Below, in pieces: positions 1 to 12,900 of a stretch of 64,000 nucleotides of DNA (the first letter of the stretch is position 1; every line of letters starts with the position of its first letter). Below the pieces are notes generated by a model that was not told where the DNA came from, searched no databases, and was given only the letters and a program-made list of their open reading frames with translations. Source of the DNA: Nemopilema nomurai (lineage: Eukaryota > Cnidaria > Scyphozoa > Rhizostomeae > Rhizostomatidae); assembly GCA_003864495.1 (NCBI GenBank), contig ML133502.1:1488001-1552000 (forward strand), in the 5' to 3' direction. A program made the position numbers and the translations under genes.

Positions 1-3000
1 TCCAAATCAGCACTTCCAGATCTTGACAATGTAATTGAGTTGAGACCAGATTTCATAAAGGTGAGCTTCAAAATTTCAAATATTTATTAGCTAAGTGTGT
101 TCAAATAATCCTTGCAGAAGCCAGAACGCACTTTCACTCTCTTCAGATGACTTTATTAAAAGCAATCTAGTTGCTTTTAATTGCTTGAAAAAACTCATTC
201 ATTCATTTCCTTTTCAGTTTTGTATTTTAAACTCATATAAAGTAAACTAGGATCTCAATAAATTGATATTTTTTCTTTGCCTAATGTGTTTATTCTTTGC
301 CTGATGTGAAAGCCTTGTACCCTGACTTTAATGTATGAGCTTTGTTTCAGGCTAGAGTTCAAAGAGGAAACATAAATTTGAAGCAAGGTCATCTTGACTT
401 GGCTGCAGAGGACTTTGAAAATGTGGTGGGTTTGTAGTAGGTCTTGAAAACCCCATTTTATGCAAGAATCTCTTTACCTATAATGGAATTGGTAACAAAG
501 TCCTGATCTAAAAAGCTTTACTTTTATCATTTATGATTGAACTTTTCACACCGTCTGTAATTGTTGTTTACTTAACAATTCCCACATGAGTTTTTCCATA
601 CTCTACTACTTTCTTTAGAGTTTACTATTTTTAAACAACACATTCAAAATGAAGTCTTTTGATGATTTAGACTTTGATTATGACTTCTTTGCTTCCAGTT
701 GGAAATGGACTCAGACAATGAGTTGGCCTTTTCCAAGGTTAGATGCTTTATTTGTTTAGTTGAAGCAAAAATGTAACTTTTAACCTATTGAAAATTTTCA
801 TATATTGTTTCCATGGCAAACTAGGGCGTAACTCAACATTTGTTTAATAACCATATTCTTTAGGCCAATTTGCTAGAAAATTTATTCAAACAATATGGAT
901 TAAAAAAAAAGATTCAGTTTCAGCTAAAGGGGTCCGTTTTGTCTTCATTTAGCTACACTTAATTGAGCCAATAAAAGATGATATTACACAAGGAAAAGAA
1001 TCCATGAAAATTGGGGACTATGGCTCTGCAATCACCTTCTTCTCTAAAGCCATTGAAGTTTGCCCTTGGGATCCAGTTCTTAGACAACTACGGGCAGAGT
1101 GTTATGAAGTAATAGGGGATACTATCAAAGCAATTGGAGATATAAGGTACACATTTGTCATTAATGCATGTCTTGCTAAACAATTTTGATGTTATGTAAA
1201 ATGCATTCTTATGGATTTTGCAAGTGTTTGACTGGTTGTTTTCTTGATCATGACACCTGTTTTTGCCTGTGCTGAGTGCTGTCTATGAAGATTTGCCCAT
1301 ACTCAGTGTTGTCTTATATGTCTGTTTGTTCTTAATGCTGACATCAGTCTGTAATGTAACCCAGGTCTTTTTGGGCAAAAGAGCAATCGTTTTTCTAGCT
1401 GACTTTACAGGCAGAGCCCCATATATATAAATTCCTATGAAAGCTATTTGCCCTTTCATTTTCATTTCAAATGCAAATCTGGCATGATTTTATCTTTCTT
1501 TTAAGACCAACACTCAAACTGATTCCAGACAATACAGAAGGCTATTATAAAATCAGTTTGCTCCACTATATGATAGGTGAAGCAGATGAATCATTAAAGT
1601 GAGTTGACTAGACTTGCTCTTATCCTTACTTGCCTATGTTTAGATCACTCTTCTTATGTACCATAAATGACGAAATCAGTGCCCTCTTTTTCAAAAATAA
1701 ACTTTTGCAGCAGTCACTTTTAGACAGGCACAATTGATTCAGCAGATGGCTTATTATTTTGTGTTAAAACCATTTGAGGGAGACAATTTTATTTCCCATG
1801 TTTTCAGTTCTTTTTCAGAGGAAGATTATAATAAACATATCTCACACTTCGTGAAAAAAATAGGTCCTATAAAATGTCAAGTTTTCTATCCATTAGAAAT
1901 CAACCATTAGAAATTCAGGCCCTGTTATTGCCATTTTGTTTTCCCCAATTTTAAATGGGTCAACTATGATTGCAATTGGCCTTCTAAATTTGCTTCTGCA
2001 AAATATCTAGGCCATGATCATTTAACTACCAATTATAAAATGATATCTTGTTTTAAAATATATTAAAATACATGTGACAATATAATATGCTGTTTTTACT
2101 AAATTAAGAGGTGCTTTTTCAGGCAGGGACTCTTAATAAAAAGTTGCCTCTATCCCGGGCGCTAATTCGGTAGAAGCGGTTATTTGGCAGGGGGCACTAA
2201 TTTCGTCATTTACAGTATTTCTGTTTTTCAGTGAAATTTCCCCACCATTCTGTTGAAAAGATTTTCAATTGCTAGCTGTTGCGATTTTTGCCAAACATTT
2301 ACGTTTGTTGTCTATTCATTGTTAGTCATGAGGTTTCATAGTTAAAATGCCCTTGGTTGAAATTACTAGCAGCGCTCAAGAATTTCTCCCTCAAACAGCA
2401 ATAATCTCTAATGCACATCTTTTTTTGGAACGATTAAAAACTTTTGAACATTTTTCGTGAAAAGCCCATAAATTTACTATAAAGTGCTGAAAATGGTTTG
2501 AAACTGAACTTGATTCCTGATTTTGTGTTCCAGAGAGATTCGCGATTGTTTGAAACTAGATCAGGATCATCAAAAGTGCTTTAAACATTACAAGGTAAAT
2601 GACCAACTTAACTATATACTGTGATATTTGCTATCGGGCTCAGTTTCGACGAAGATGAACTTGTAGAAATTGATGACGAAAGCATCCAGCACCGTTCGCT
2701 TGTGGCAAATGTGAGTCGCTGGTGCTTCAATGTTCCATACTCTTAATCCAAATACTGGCTTCAAGTTTTGGAAATGTTTAAACACCATTATCAGTTCAGA
2801 TATTGCAGTTGTTTGCTTAAGGCCTAATTTTTTAAATTTTTGGCAAATCTTTAAATTTTCATCTTGAATTTTAGAAAGTGAAGAAGCTGGTGAAATTTTT
2901 AACCGATGCGCAGAAATTTATGGACGAAGAGCGGTGAGTTTTCGTTTACGAAATCGTGCATTTTTTCCGTCGTAATAATATTTGTCAAAAGGATTTTTCG

Positions 3001-5203
3001 AAGATGTTTTTTATCCTCATTGTGGCTGATTTTACAGATATGAAGACGCGCTTCTCAAACTGAAGGCAGCATTCAAAGTAGAACAAAAAGAGCACGCGTA
3101 TTTCACGAAATTAATGGGAGACATTTGTCATTGTCAAATGAAGGTAAGCACATGTTAGTCCTTGCGGCAATTCCTTCGTTAAATTGAATCGCTCAATGAT
3201 AGTATAAGGTGTCTAATCGAAAAGATAGAATACCCGTCTACACTTAGATGCGCCGGCACCTATCAAGGAAGACTGATTCTCAAGTAGTATAAATCTGTGT
3301 TTTCTAAGAGCGTTTCCAAACAGTGGCTCTGCTGTGACCAGCAACAGTTGGGTTCTTTTCCTTTTGAGTTCCGAAAAATCGTTTTGTTTTACAGCTTGGA
3401 CGAACAACGGAGGCAATTTCGTCATGTACAGAGGTTTTAGGAGTCGACGAAAATGATATCGAGGCTTACTGTGATCGAGGCGAGGCTTACTTGCTTGAGG
3501 AGAATTACGACGCAGCGATTAAAGATTTTCAAGCCGCAAAAAATATAAATGGCGATTTTCATAGAGTAAGCTGAGGATTTTACTTTGTACGATTTTATTT
3601 GCCGTTTTTCCTAAGCGCTTGTTACTCAATGTTGGTTTAAAAAGATCGACTGTTTCTTAAGCAATTCCATAATATGGAGTAGTTTTATGATGTGGAATTG
3701 GAATATATGACAATGATTAAATGAATGTTGTTGCTGTCAAAAGTGTTTGCATCACGTGGCTCTACCAGAGGTGCTTTTAACAAACTTTTTCTATTCATTT
3801 TAGGCACAGGAGGGTTTAGAAAAAGCACTGAGGTTACAGAAACAATCAAAAAAGAGAGATTATTATAAGATTCTAGGATTGAAAAGGTAAAAGGTTTGAG
3901 TATTATCAGCTCCTTGCTAATTGGGAGTGATTTCTTTAGTTTAAGCTCTCTAAAACTATTAGAATCACCATAATCTCTCAAGGTCATGCTGTATCCTATG
4001 TCAGCTTGTTTAAGAACCTAATACCAAGGAGTCCTTCTTTCAGCCCATCTTTCAAATACATTTCATATTTCTAATTTGGCTCAGATCAGACGTTTGTAAA
4101 CTTTTAGATTTCTTGCTCGAGAATGTAACTGCTGGAGTATTAGGACCCAGATAAAACAATATGCGTTTTACTGATCCTGTTGAAAAGCTTTCGTTATTAC
4201 GAATATAAACTTGGTCGCCATAGTCAATCTTTGAGAGAATGAGTGCCTCTGCAAGCTGCTTTCGTAAATTGAAAGTTGCCATTTATTACTGCATGACGTC
4301 ATGTGCACATGAAAGGAGATTCTTATATTAGGCCATCTACTGAAAGAACTTATTTCGTCTGTCTCTTAGTCTACCAATACCCTGTTTAAAAGTTTGGTCT
4401 GTTTTTATGTAGAAATGCTTCAAAAAGAGAAGTTCTGAAGGCCTATAGGAAATTAGCTGTCAAATGGCATCCTGACCATTATAAAGGTAAAGATAGAAAA
4501 AAGGCTGAGAAAATGTTCGTAGATATTGCTGCGGCCAAGGAGGTGTTGTCTGACCCAGGTAAATCTTGATGCTTTTCTGTCAACTACCAGCGACTTTATT
4601 CTTTTGAATGGTAAAGCAATTCTTGATTCTCCATGCCAGGGCACCTGAAACCTTTGATGCAATGACCCTAAGAAGGCTTGCGTTAAGACTGTCCCGTCTG
4701 TACATAGTTTCTATTCTGTACATAGAAAATTTACAGATTACAATTAATAGAGAAACTCAATTGAAATTAACCCCATTCAGGCCCTTTTGCACTCCCCCCT
4801 CTTGTGGCTATGCTGGCTGTGAGGATGAAAATCATAATGTCTGAAAGGAATCAATGGTTCAAAATTTTCAAGAATCTCTACCTATAATTTATAATATTAT
4901 TGTTTCAAGTGGGAAATTTGGAGTGCCGTTGGAAATTCGAAAAGAAATTACTTTATTTTTAAAATACCTTTGGCGGGAATTGAAGGTATCTCGAATATCC
5001 ATTTATAGTGCGCACATGAGAAAGCGTTGTCAAGTACTGGTATCTTTATAAGTTTCTCTTATCCTTTAGAAAAGCGGCAAAAGTTTGACAATGGTGAAGA
5101 CCCCCTAGATCCGGAACAGCAGCAAGGTGGTCATGGAGGGCCATTCCCCTTCCAAGGGGGATTCCCCTTCGGAGAAGGATTCCAGTTCAAGTTCCATTTC
5201 TAG
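1..5203 (+). CDS. DNAJC3: DNAJC3 (p58IPK) orthologue, 5'-truncated, 12 exons visible
   Basis: Co-chaperone of the ER lumen that binds misfolded client proteins through TPR repeats and stimulates BiP ATPase through its J domain; p58IPK is also known as an inhibitor of PERK/PKR. Exons read from the sequence, all with compatible phases: 1-60 (partial), 351-425, 699-737, 953-1146, 1506-1598, 2534-2594, 2875-2933, 3038-3143, 3395-3565, 3804-3886, 4413-4558, 5070-5203. The middle exons encode TPR helices (KIGDYGSAITFFSKAIEVC; EAYCDRGEAYLLEENYDAAI). The J domain spans the exons at 3804 and 4413 (RDYYKILGLKR, AYRKLAVKWHPDHY) and keeps the catalytic HPD triad. The last exon gives a Gly/Phe-rich tail ending FQFKFHF, matching the FRFKFHF end of the human protein. 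The start codon and signal peptide lie left of the window. Confidence 0.95.
1661..2215. mobile_element. MITE-like non-autonomous DNA transposon in DNAJC3 intron 5
   Basis: About 555 bp flanked by terminal inverted repeats. The left end at 1661-1686 and the reverse complement of the right end at 2190-2215 agree at 22 of 26 positions, with the shared core TAAATGACGAAAT followed by AGTGCCC. A TA dinucleotide lies immediately outside both ends (1659-1660 and 2216-2217), as expected for a TA target-site duplication. No transposase reading frame is present. A second subterminal motif resembling AATTAGCGCCC sits inside the right end near 2160. The superfamily is not identified; TA duplications fit Tc1/mariner-like elements. 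Confidence 0.65.
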
Positions 5204-5414
5204 TTTAGTTTACTCTCTTTGCGATCTATTCTTCCAAGAAATGATAAGAATTGGTGTCTCGTGCGAGGCTCGTAGCATATACAAAGCCATAACTGACCAG
5301 GATATCTTGTCCATCTTCCAAGAAAGCACGAGCTGCAAGTAGATGATGCTGTCCTGTCCAGTGGCTGTTGTGGTCATCACCCCAGTTGCTTTGGACCGAA
5401 TCCTTGCGAGTTCC

Positions 5415-5420
5415 AATAAA
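5415..5420 (+). terminator. Polyadenylation signal of DNAJC3
   Basis: A canonical AATAAA hexamer lies 212 nt downstream of the DNAJC3 stop codon, the first such hexamer after it. Confidence 0.5.
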
Positions 5421-6665
5421 TGCCTTTGGATGCAAATTTCGTTTTTGCCAGGTAGCACCTCAAAGCCATTGGATATTTCCTTGTCGTTCTTTGTTAGATA
5501 AACTCTCTGCTTTTTGTAATGAAAGATGCCTTCTATTAACCATCAAAATGTTTATTTTTACACAATTTTCCAAAAGTCTATTGTTTACACTACGTCCACA
5601 ATGGCAGCAAAGTTTCTAGGGTTATAAGCTAAAAATGTTTTGGTGTAATAGAAGGCAACACCAATAGTTGATAAAATTAATGGTTCTATAGAATGCCAAT
5701 CATTTCTTTAGATTCTGTCCTTTCTATTAAATTTGCAAAGCTAGTGTTCTTGTATGTGGATAGAAATTGTAAAAATGTTTTTTAAACAGACATAACAGAT
5801 TATTATGGCGGCACAAACTGGTGTTTTTATGTTTGCACCTTCTTCTCAATGATTCCCCGGAAGTAGAAAGAGAGAGTCACTTTGACTTTGGGATTTGTCA
5901 TGACGTCACGATGCTTCTCCGCGGCTGTCCAGTTACTGTCGTAAACCCTTGCGAGGGAGGCAAACTCCATTTGTTCTTGAGAGAAAAATGCTCAATGGGA
6001 AAATGGCCAACTTTTTGAAACGTAGGTTTCGTATTTTCAATGGCTGTTCTCCCAAAGACATGGGTAATGCTACCACCTACAAAAAGGTTCACGCGTCCCC
6101 TTTTACAGTTATGTCCCTTGAATGAAAGCAATATTGATACCTACGGTTTCATATCAGGTGTTCCTTTGGCCCCATATGAAACATCAGATATTGCAGAATA
6201 TCTTAAAAAAATAACGCCAATCTTTTAACCTGTCTGTCGGATGTCATGGACAAGCAAGGATCTTTCACAGGTTCCCCCGGTCTGCCGTAAGAGGTGCTTT
6301 CACCTACAATGCCTGCCAAAAGTCCTTGGAACACCCCTAAGGAAATTTTGGTAATCCCCTAAAGAAATTTTGGTAACAAAGTATAGCATCTAGTCAATCT
6401 GGGGGAAAAGTTTGGTGTAAAATTGACATTTAGCATCAGGACAACATTATTCGTAGGTGGATGAGTGAACGTGAGTCAAAGAATTGTCGTAAGTGTGCCA
6501 ACAATTTTGGCAGGCATTGTACATTGTTGAGATGGTAGAGCTAAGAAGGCACTCTCTTTATACTTTCATATCTTGAAAATCATTCAAGGTTTATAACATA
6601 ACAGAACGAGGTTACAAAGATAACTCAACTACGATTTACAGAGCTGCTGATTAAATAGTGTTCGT

Positions 6666-6808
6666 CACGTGATTATAAAAGGTCATGTGATCTGGGGTGT
6701 GTCCTACTACACTGCTTTGGGTCTTCCAAACTCTGCATGGCGTGACAACTATTATGAGCGTGACTATTTCGGTTCATGTCACGTGCAAGTTCTGTTTTGA
6801 ATCACGTG
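6666..6808. promoter_or_regulatory. Cluster of three CACGTG E-boxes upstream of GPLD1
   Basis: CACGTG occurs at 6666-6671, 6780-6785 and 6803-6808, that is 115-257 bp before the GPLD1 start codon. The contexts are GTCACGTGAT, GTCACGTGCA and ATCACGTGAC. The first and third differ by one base from the palindrome GTCACGTGAC, which is the CLEAR element bound by MiT/TFE factors; USF-type bHLH factors bind the same core. Clustering is seen directly; function is inferred. Confidence 0.4.
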
Positions 6809-6922
6809 ACGAAGTTGTTGACTGTGACAACGAGGAAGTGAAGCGGACCTGCAGACTTGGCTGTTGCTTGTTGCAACCGAACTGTGATCCAGATTCTGGT
6901 GATTTTTCGGAAGCCATTCGAG

Positions 6923-9900
6923 ATGCTAGGCTGGCTTCTTGTCATTGCACTGGCGCAGCTCTGGCCTGGCGCCGAAGCGTGTGGCGTCAGCACGCACATC
7001 AGCATTGCTCACGAGGCTTCGTTCTACTTGCCCGACTCGAAGTACGCAGACATTGTCAAGGCGAATCAGGATGCCTTCGTTGCTGGTAACCCCTACCCGG
7101 ATTTCGCCTATGCTTCACAATGCTTTGGTGGCAAGTACCACGGGGTCTCGGAAACAACTCACTGGGCGCCTTTTCTGAATGCAACTGTCAACTATATCAG
7201 GAAAAACTTCAAACAGCCTTGGAATGCAGTAAGGAAATCAAATCTTATTAAGCAAAATTCATTGACCAATGCTCTTTTCTGTTCATAGGGGCTCAAAATC
7301 GTGATTTTCGTACGATTTGTATTTCGGGCATGCAGCTATGATCTTGGCATGTCTCTTGTTGACCAGAAAGCGCTGCGGATGTCAATTGGGGGGGGGGGGG
7401 GGGAGCCAGAGGGACACCCAGTGTTGTTTAGGAACACCTCAGAAGTGACACCCCAACTAATTGAAGAGTGGTGTCCAGTGATATGGGGTATAGCCAGAAA
7501 TACTATATGATATGATTTAAAGGCATTGCTGGATAAAGGGGATGCCTCCTGTGAATAAGATCCCTTCATTCGTTAACCCATCCCTGGATATAGCTTCGCC
7601 CCTGGTCCAACCTGGGTTAGTTTTGTCAAAGTGTTGCATGGCCGGCGATTTAGAGAGTGGGGGGGGGGGGGGGGGATGTGAAGCTTATGAAAAATTTTAG
7701 TAAGGGAAGCCACCCGTAATTAATTTAGTAATAAAATCATAGTCAGGGCTCTAAAAAGAAGAATAAATCGCATGACCTCCTTTCTTTCTCCCTGCAAATT
7801 TCTTTCTACATGGTCTTAAAGAATATTTTGTTCTATAGAAAAGTGGGGGGGGGGGGGGCGTGACATCTTCAACCCCCTAAACACCTGTCCTGTGTGGATG
7901 AAAATCCGTGTCGAACTAGGGTCAATCGTTTTAATGCACATGCGCATTACAAAGGGTGCCGTTTTTATTGTGCGAGTTGCTGGTCTTCATTTTCCCTGCT
8001 TCCTACTTCCTACCTCCCGTGGCATATTTTATAAGGATACAATTCAACTGGCTATGAGTAACGAGCGTTCTTAAAAGCCATCTTGTTGAAAATCAATGCC
8101 ACAATTATGATGAAGATTTATTATGAAGATTTAGTTTATTTAAGAAATTATTGTTTTTATGATGAAAATTTGCCGGCATCGCTCCTAACCAACTAAATAG
8201 GGTTGCGCATGCGCAGATGTTTCTCACAACACTAGGAACTAACTCGGTTCACCCCAGTTTATCACTTATTTGTGAGAACGAAGCTGAATTGAATCAAGAT
8301 CAAGTCTGGGTTAGTCTAACCGTGGGCGTTTAATAGATCGAAATGTGGCTGAGCATGAAATTCAAACTATTAATAAAAGGGCTGTAATTGATCTCACCAA
8401 TCTCGAACAGGGGGCTATAGAGTGATTTCTTCGTTCATCCAAAGGCCTATAATCTTAAGTTTTGTTTAGCGTGGGCAAAATGTTTTGGTCTGCGTGTTCT
8501 TTCCACGGAATAACTGTAGAATCCACAAATTGCGTGTTGGGTGCCAGGCCTTGGACTCTCGTGTATTAGTCTACCTGACTTGCACAATTTGCATGCAGAC
8601 CATGAAATCAGTGATGGCGAACCTCCTTTTGATTGCAGCAAGCCCAGAAGCTGATCGCGTTTCTGTTTGGGTTCATTTCCCACCAAGTTGCTGACATCAG
8701 CTGGCACAGCCTCGGAATCGACCAGGGCTTCATTCGCGCCATGGCAAACGTGAATTTCCATGCGGTCTTTGAGGACGCCCATGGCAACGCCGATGTTGGT
8801 GGAGACATGATCTCCCAGCTGGAGGGAGACGATTCGCGAATCAACCAGCTTCAGTGGTAAGGGAATCGTACACGTCACATGGCTAAAGTGGGCTATAGTA
8901 GGTGTTTTGGTAGCCTACAAAATAGAGAACCAATCACATCCTTGATAAGCGCAACATGTGATAAAGGCTATCTTCTTCTTGACCAATGAATACGCTGGTG
9001 GGTCACATGATCACTGAAGAGCTGGCCAATGCCCGTGCATTGTTTTTTCGTTCTCCACTTGTCATTAGTAGGACTTACTTATGTAAATCATAAAATATTT
9101 TCTGAAGTTCCTGAAGGCACTGATTTCAAACTCAAATGTTAACTCAATTAACCTCTTCAAAATGATTTTTCAAAATGATCATGACTGCTTCTTTGCTACG
9201 CCCTTAAAGGCTCCGAGAAAAATTTTCCATTGTTACAAAGATTGATTTATTTCTTCAATTAAACTGAATATCTCATTATTATTTCATTCTCAAGGTTCAT
9301 TCCTTCAAAAGACCTTTATCAAATATACTTGGATTATTACGGGAAGGAAATGGTCACTCAAGAGATAATAGAAGAGTGTACGACATTGCTGTTTCTCGCT
9401 TGGCTTGGTGAGAAGATTGCTGGAGCAAAATTGTTCAAAAAGTACGCGAAGAAGTCTCCTTTCCTGCATGAAAAGCTGCACAATTATTTTCTTGGTACGT
9501 AACTGGGAAATGGAATGGCTGATGTCTTCCCCTTTTCGCTTACTTTTTACTAGCTCAGCGGCATACCAAAATTTGATCATGGGCCTGAAATTGGGAGCTT
9601 TTAGCTCCTTTTAATCTGTCTCTTGTCCTCTAGCCCCCTTTTGATTTAGTGGCCCCACTTTTCAATTCGCAGTCACGACCCTGCAGCCAACTTTGTGAAT
9701 CTATGTTTCCCTGCCACATTCTTACTGGAAGGCTTAGTTAACAATTCAAATCATTCTTGCTGCTTAATGATAAAATCTACTTGATTAAGAATGCGATGTT
9801 TCGCAGGTGGCATTCATGATATGGCATCATGGACGAACGAAATTTGGCGCCATACCGAGACTATGATGGAACATGGAACGGAGGCTTGTCACATTCCAAG

Positions 9901-12900
9901 AAACACGCTGTTTATCACGTGCAATAGTAATGAAATCGCTAGGAAATCTGACGGGAGGCTATTGAAGAACCCTGGGAAGTCTTACCTCAGAGTGAAACAT
10001 GACCTGACAGTGAATGACGTCATCAGGCTAAGAAAAGATGGCGGCATGGTTTTGTATCCTGAAACGAGGGTATTGGATATACTGAGAGCCAGGAAAGATG
10101 ACAGGGTGAAGGACACAAGAATGCTGTTTGAAATGCAGAGAGAACGAGGAGAGACTAATAAAGATGGCGTGCAACCGTATGCAGAAGGGGGAACGTGGGT
10201 ACTTGTGTTTTCACGAGATTGGTTTTCTAAATCAGCTAAATCTCGCGTCATAATATAAACTTGTATAGCAAGTATTTTGACACTCGCCACAAATTCATTA
10301 TTTCTGCAACAGTTTGCAAAGAAATAGCTTCTCATTATGAATTTTCTTGCTTAAAGTAAAAATCTAGAACATTTTCCTTCAAGGTCAATATTGTATGCAG
10401 ATGACCTTCCGATTGGTCCAACATTGCTGTACGGGGCCCCCAATTACAACAAAAGGGGCAGCCCCCAGTTAGGCAGGCTTTACCTTGTGAACCTCACAGA
10501 TGGACGGTCAGTGGATGAAATTGTTGGTACCGACAGAAAGTCATTTCACAAGGGCCTAAATGATTTCAGTTTTGACGTAATAGAAGGCACCGAGCGAATG
10601 TCGAAGTTCGGATGGAGCATGGCAGTGGTGGACATCAACAAGGACGGAATTGCTGACCTGGCAGTCGGAGCTCCTTCGCAAGGTATCTTGTAGGCTTCTT
10701 AGAAGTCATGCACTGCAAATCTTAGGTTGCAGAATTTCATGCTCACGATTATTGTTTGTTTAGCTCCTTGATTATCTTCTGATATCATTGGCTTTTTGTT
10801 GAGAGCAATAACACAGTACTTTGGATCGTTTTATTTCTATAACCCATTATAGGAATCTTACATTGTAATAAACGAATCCTTTGCCAAAGGAAGTCGAATC
10901 CCTTACCAAGACTTTGTAGTTAAGAAGGTCCCGATTGATAATTTTTTTGTGCATTTAAATAACCAGATTTCAAAGTTTCCCTTAATTCTTTGAAGATTTC
11001 AGAAAAGCTTCAGGGCTTTATAGACTACTTCATCCACTCCCTTTATGAATCACCCCTGTTACAGCAACTTCCTTGTTGCATTTGTTCGACAATGCTTTGC
11101 TGTTGACACTTTGGTTTCATAACTGTAAAGGCAAAAAGCTGTACCTTTCTGAGATTTTGTTTCTCAACCATTTACAGGCTCGATTCAGTTGAAGTATTAC
11201 GGGGCGGTGCACATATACTTTGGAAGGCAAGGACAAAAGTATGCAAAATCCCCTGATTTGTCATTTCACGGGAACACGACATTTGAAAACCTGGGATTCG
11301 CACTTCTTGGAGCAGACGTCAATGGAGATGGGTTCCGTGATCTCATTATTGGATCCCCGTTTGCTCCCGCTGGAGGCGTCCAAAGGGGTCGAGTCGATGT
11401 TGTCATTGCCAAGTCCAACACAGCTGATATAGAAAGAACGCTCTTTGCAACGGGGACTCAAGATTACGAGTGGTTTGGTTATTCCCTGCTTTTCAAACGG
11501 GAACGAGGGAAGTCGTTATTGTTGTCGGGTGCTCCTGCGTACAGGTAAGGAGACCAATGTAATGTGAACGTAAATCGGTTGAGCCTGGGCCTAGCAAGGT
11601 TATGATTCTTACTATAGACACAGGGCTTAAATGCTAAACATTTTCGATTACTGTTCCGTAATGCCGTAAAGCAATGAATGAAATTGGATTCAGAGCAGGG
11701 CCTATTTTGTTTCAGAAAATGTTTCAACGTTGATTGTTCCTACTCCCCACATGATGTTGAACAGCTAGGAAGAGTTTTCGTTTACGATGTTTCCTTGCTA
11801 ACATCCAAGTTGATGGCAGTTCTCGAAGGACCAGCAAGGTTTTCCAAATTTGGCGCGTCGTTGGCTACCGGGATGCCATTTGGAGCAAATTCTGGCACAG
11901 TTCTTGCAGTTTCTGCTCCCTCTGATGGTAAGCATCTTGTCCAGGCTCATTTTTGTCAGAATTTGAACAATTCATATTTCAACTGATCAACACTTTCATA
12001 TTTGAAGTGAATTGCGAGTGAGATTCATAATAAATGTTGATAAAGAGTTCTTTATTTCTCCATTTTTACCAAGATCAACTTCTACAATGGTTTTTAATAA
12101 AAGTATCAACGCTAACAAAGCCCATAACAGTACCAAGTTTCAAAAAAGATATCCTGATTGTGGAGCTTGAGGTGCTCCAGGAAGCAAACTTCTTGAAAAT
12201 GCGAGAGATATTTAGCTTTCGTGGAATTGTTGCGTTGTAGAAATTAATGGGAAATTTAGCGCTCTTGGGCTGCATTTGAACAAATATTTTCACCATGTTA
12301 CACAAACGGTATAATAACCACCTAGCTGCTTTGATGCCTCCTTGTATCAGAGTTTACATATCCTAAAATGCCCCATTCCTCTGTACTACGGTATCGCTTT
12401 AAACTCGATGTTTCAGATGTGAAGGGGCATCTCGTGGACATGGTTCCCCACACATTCACCCAAGCCGGCAGAGTGTTTTTGTTCAATCTGACGCTGCTTG
12501 TCGAAAACGGCTCCTCCGTCAACCAGGATTTGTATTCGAGTTCGGCTGTCGTCGGCGTCTTTTCTGGCGACCGAGATTACGGTGGCTTTGGAATGACTAT
12601 TGCTTTTATGGACACCGATGGGGATCTAATGGACGATTTCATAATTGGGGCACCTTTCAGGACGGAGGATTTGACGGAGGAACTCGTCGGAGGTACGTCT
12701 GCAAAATACCCTCTTAACGATTAATCAGTAGCTATCATGGCCCGGGGATAATAGTCGTTCCAACTCCAACAGAAACTCTTTTGACTTTGCTTTTCAATTT
12801 TGTGTCTTGTGTCTTTCAATTAGAGCAAAGTTCAAATTAAGTAAACTCAAGAAAGAAATAGTTCGTCTCTTCCCTTGGGCTCTTCTTAAATTTAAGTGTA

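Larger units (their letters stand above)
5204..6922 (+). other. DNAJC3 3'UTR and GPLD1 upstream region
   Basis: There is no supported gene here. An AATAAA at 5415-5420, about 210 nt past the DNAJC3 stop, is a likely polyadenylation signal. From about 5450 to 6650 I see only unconserved AT-rich sequence with short chance reading frames. The last 260 bp before the GPLD1 start contain three CACGTG hexamers, listed separately. Confidence 0.6.

Noticed and set aside
2643..2711. Possible extra DNAJC3 exon (translation DEDELVEIDDESIQHRSLVAN)
   Set aside because: It has acceptor- and donor-like borders, but the phase required by its neighbours puts a stop in it, and the human protein has no insert between HYK and VKKL.
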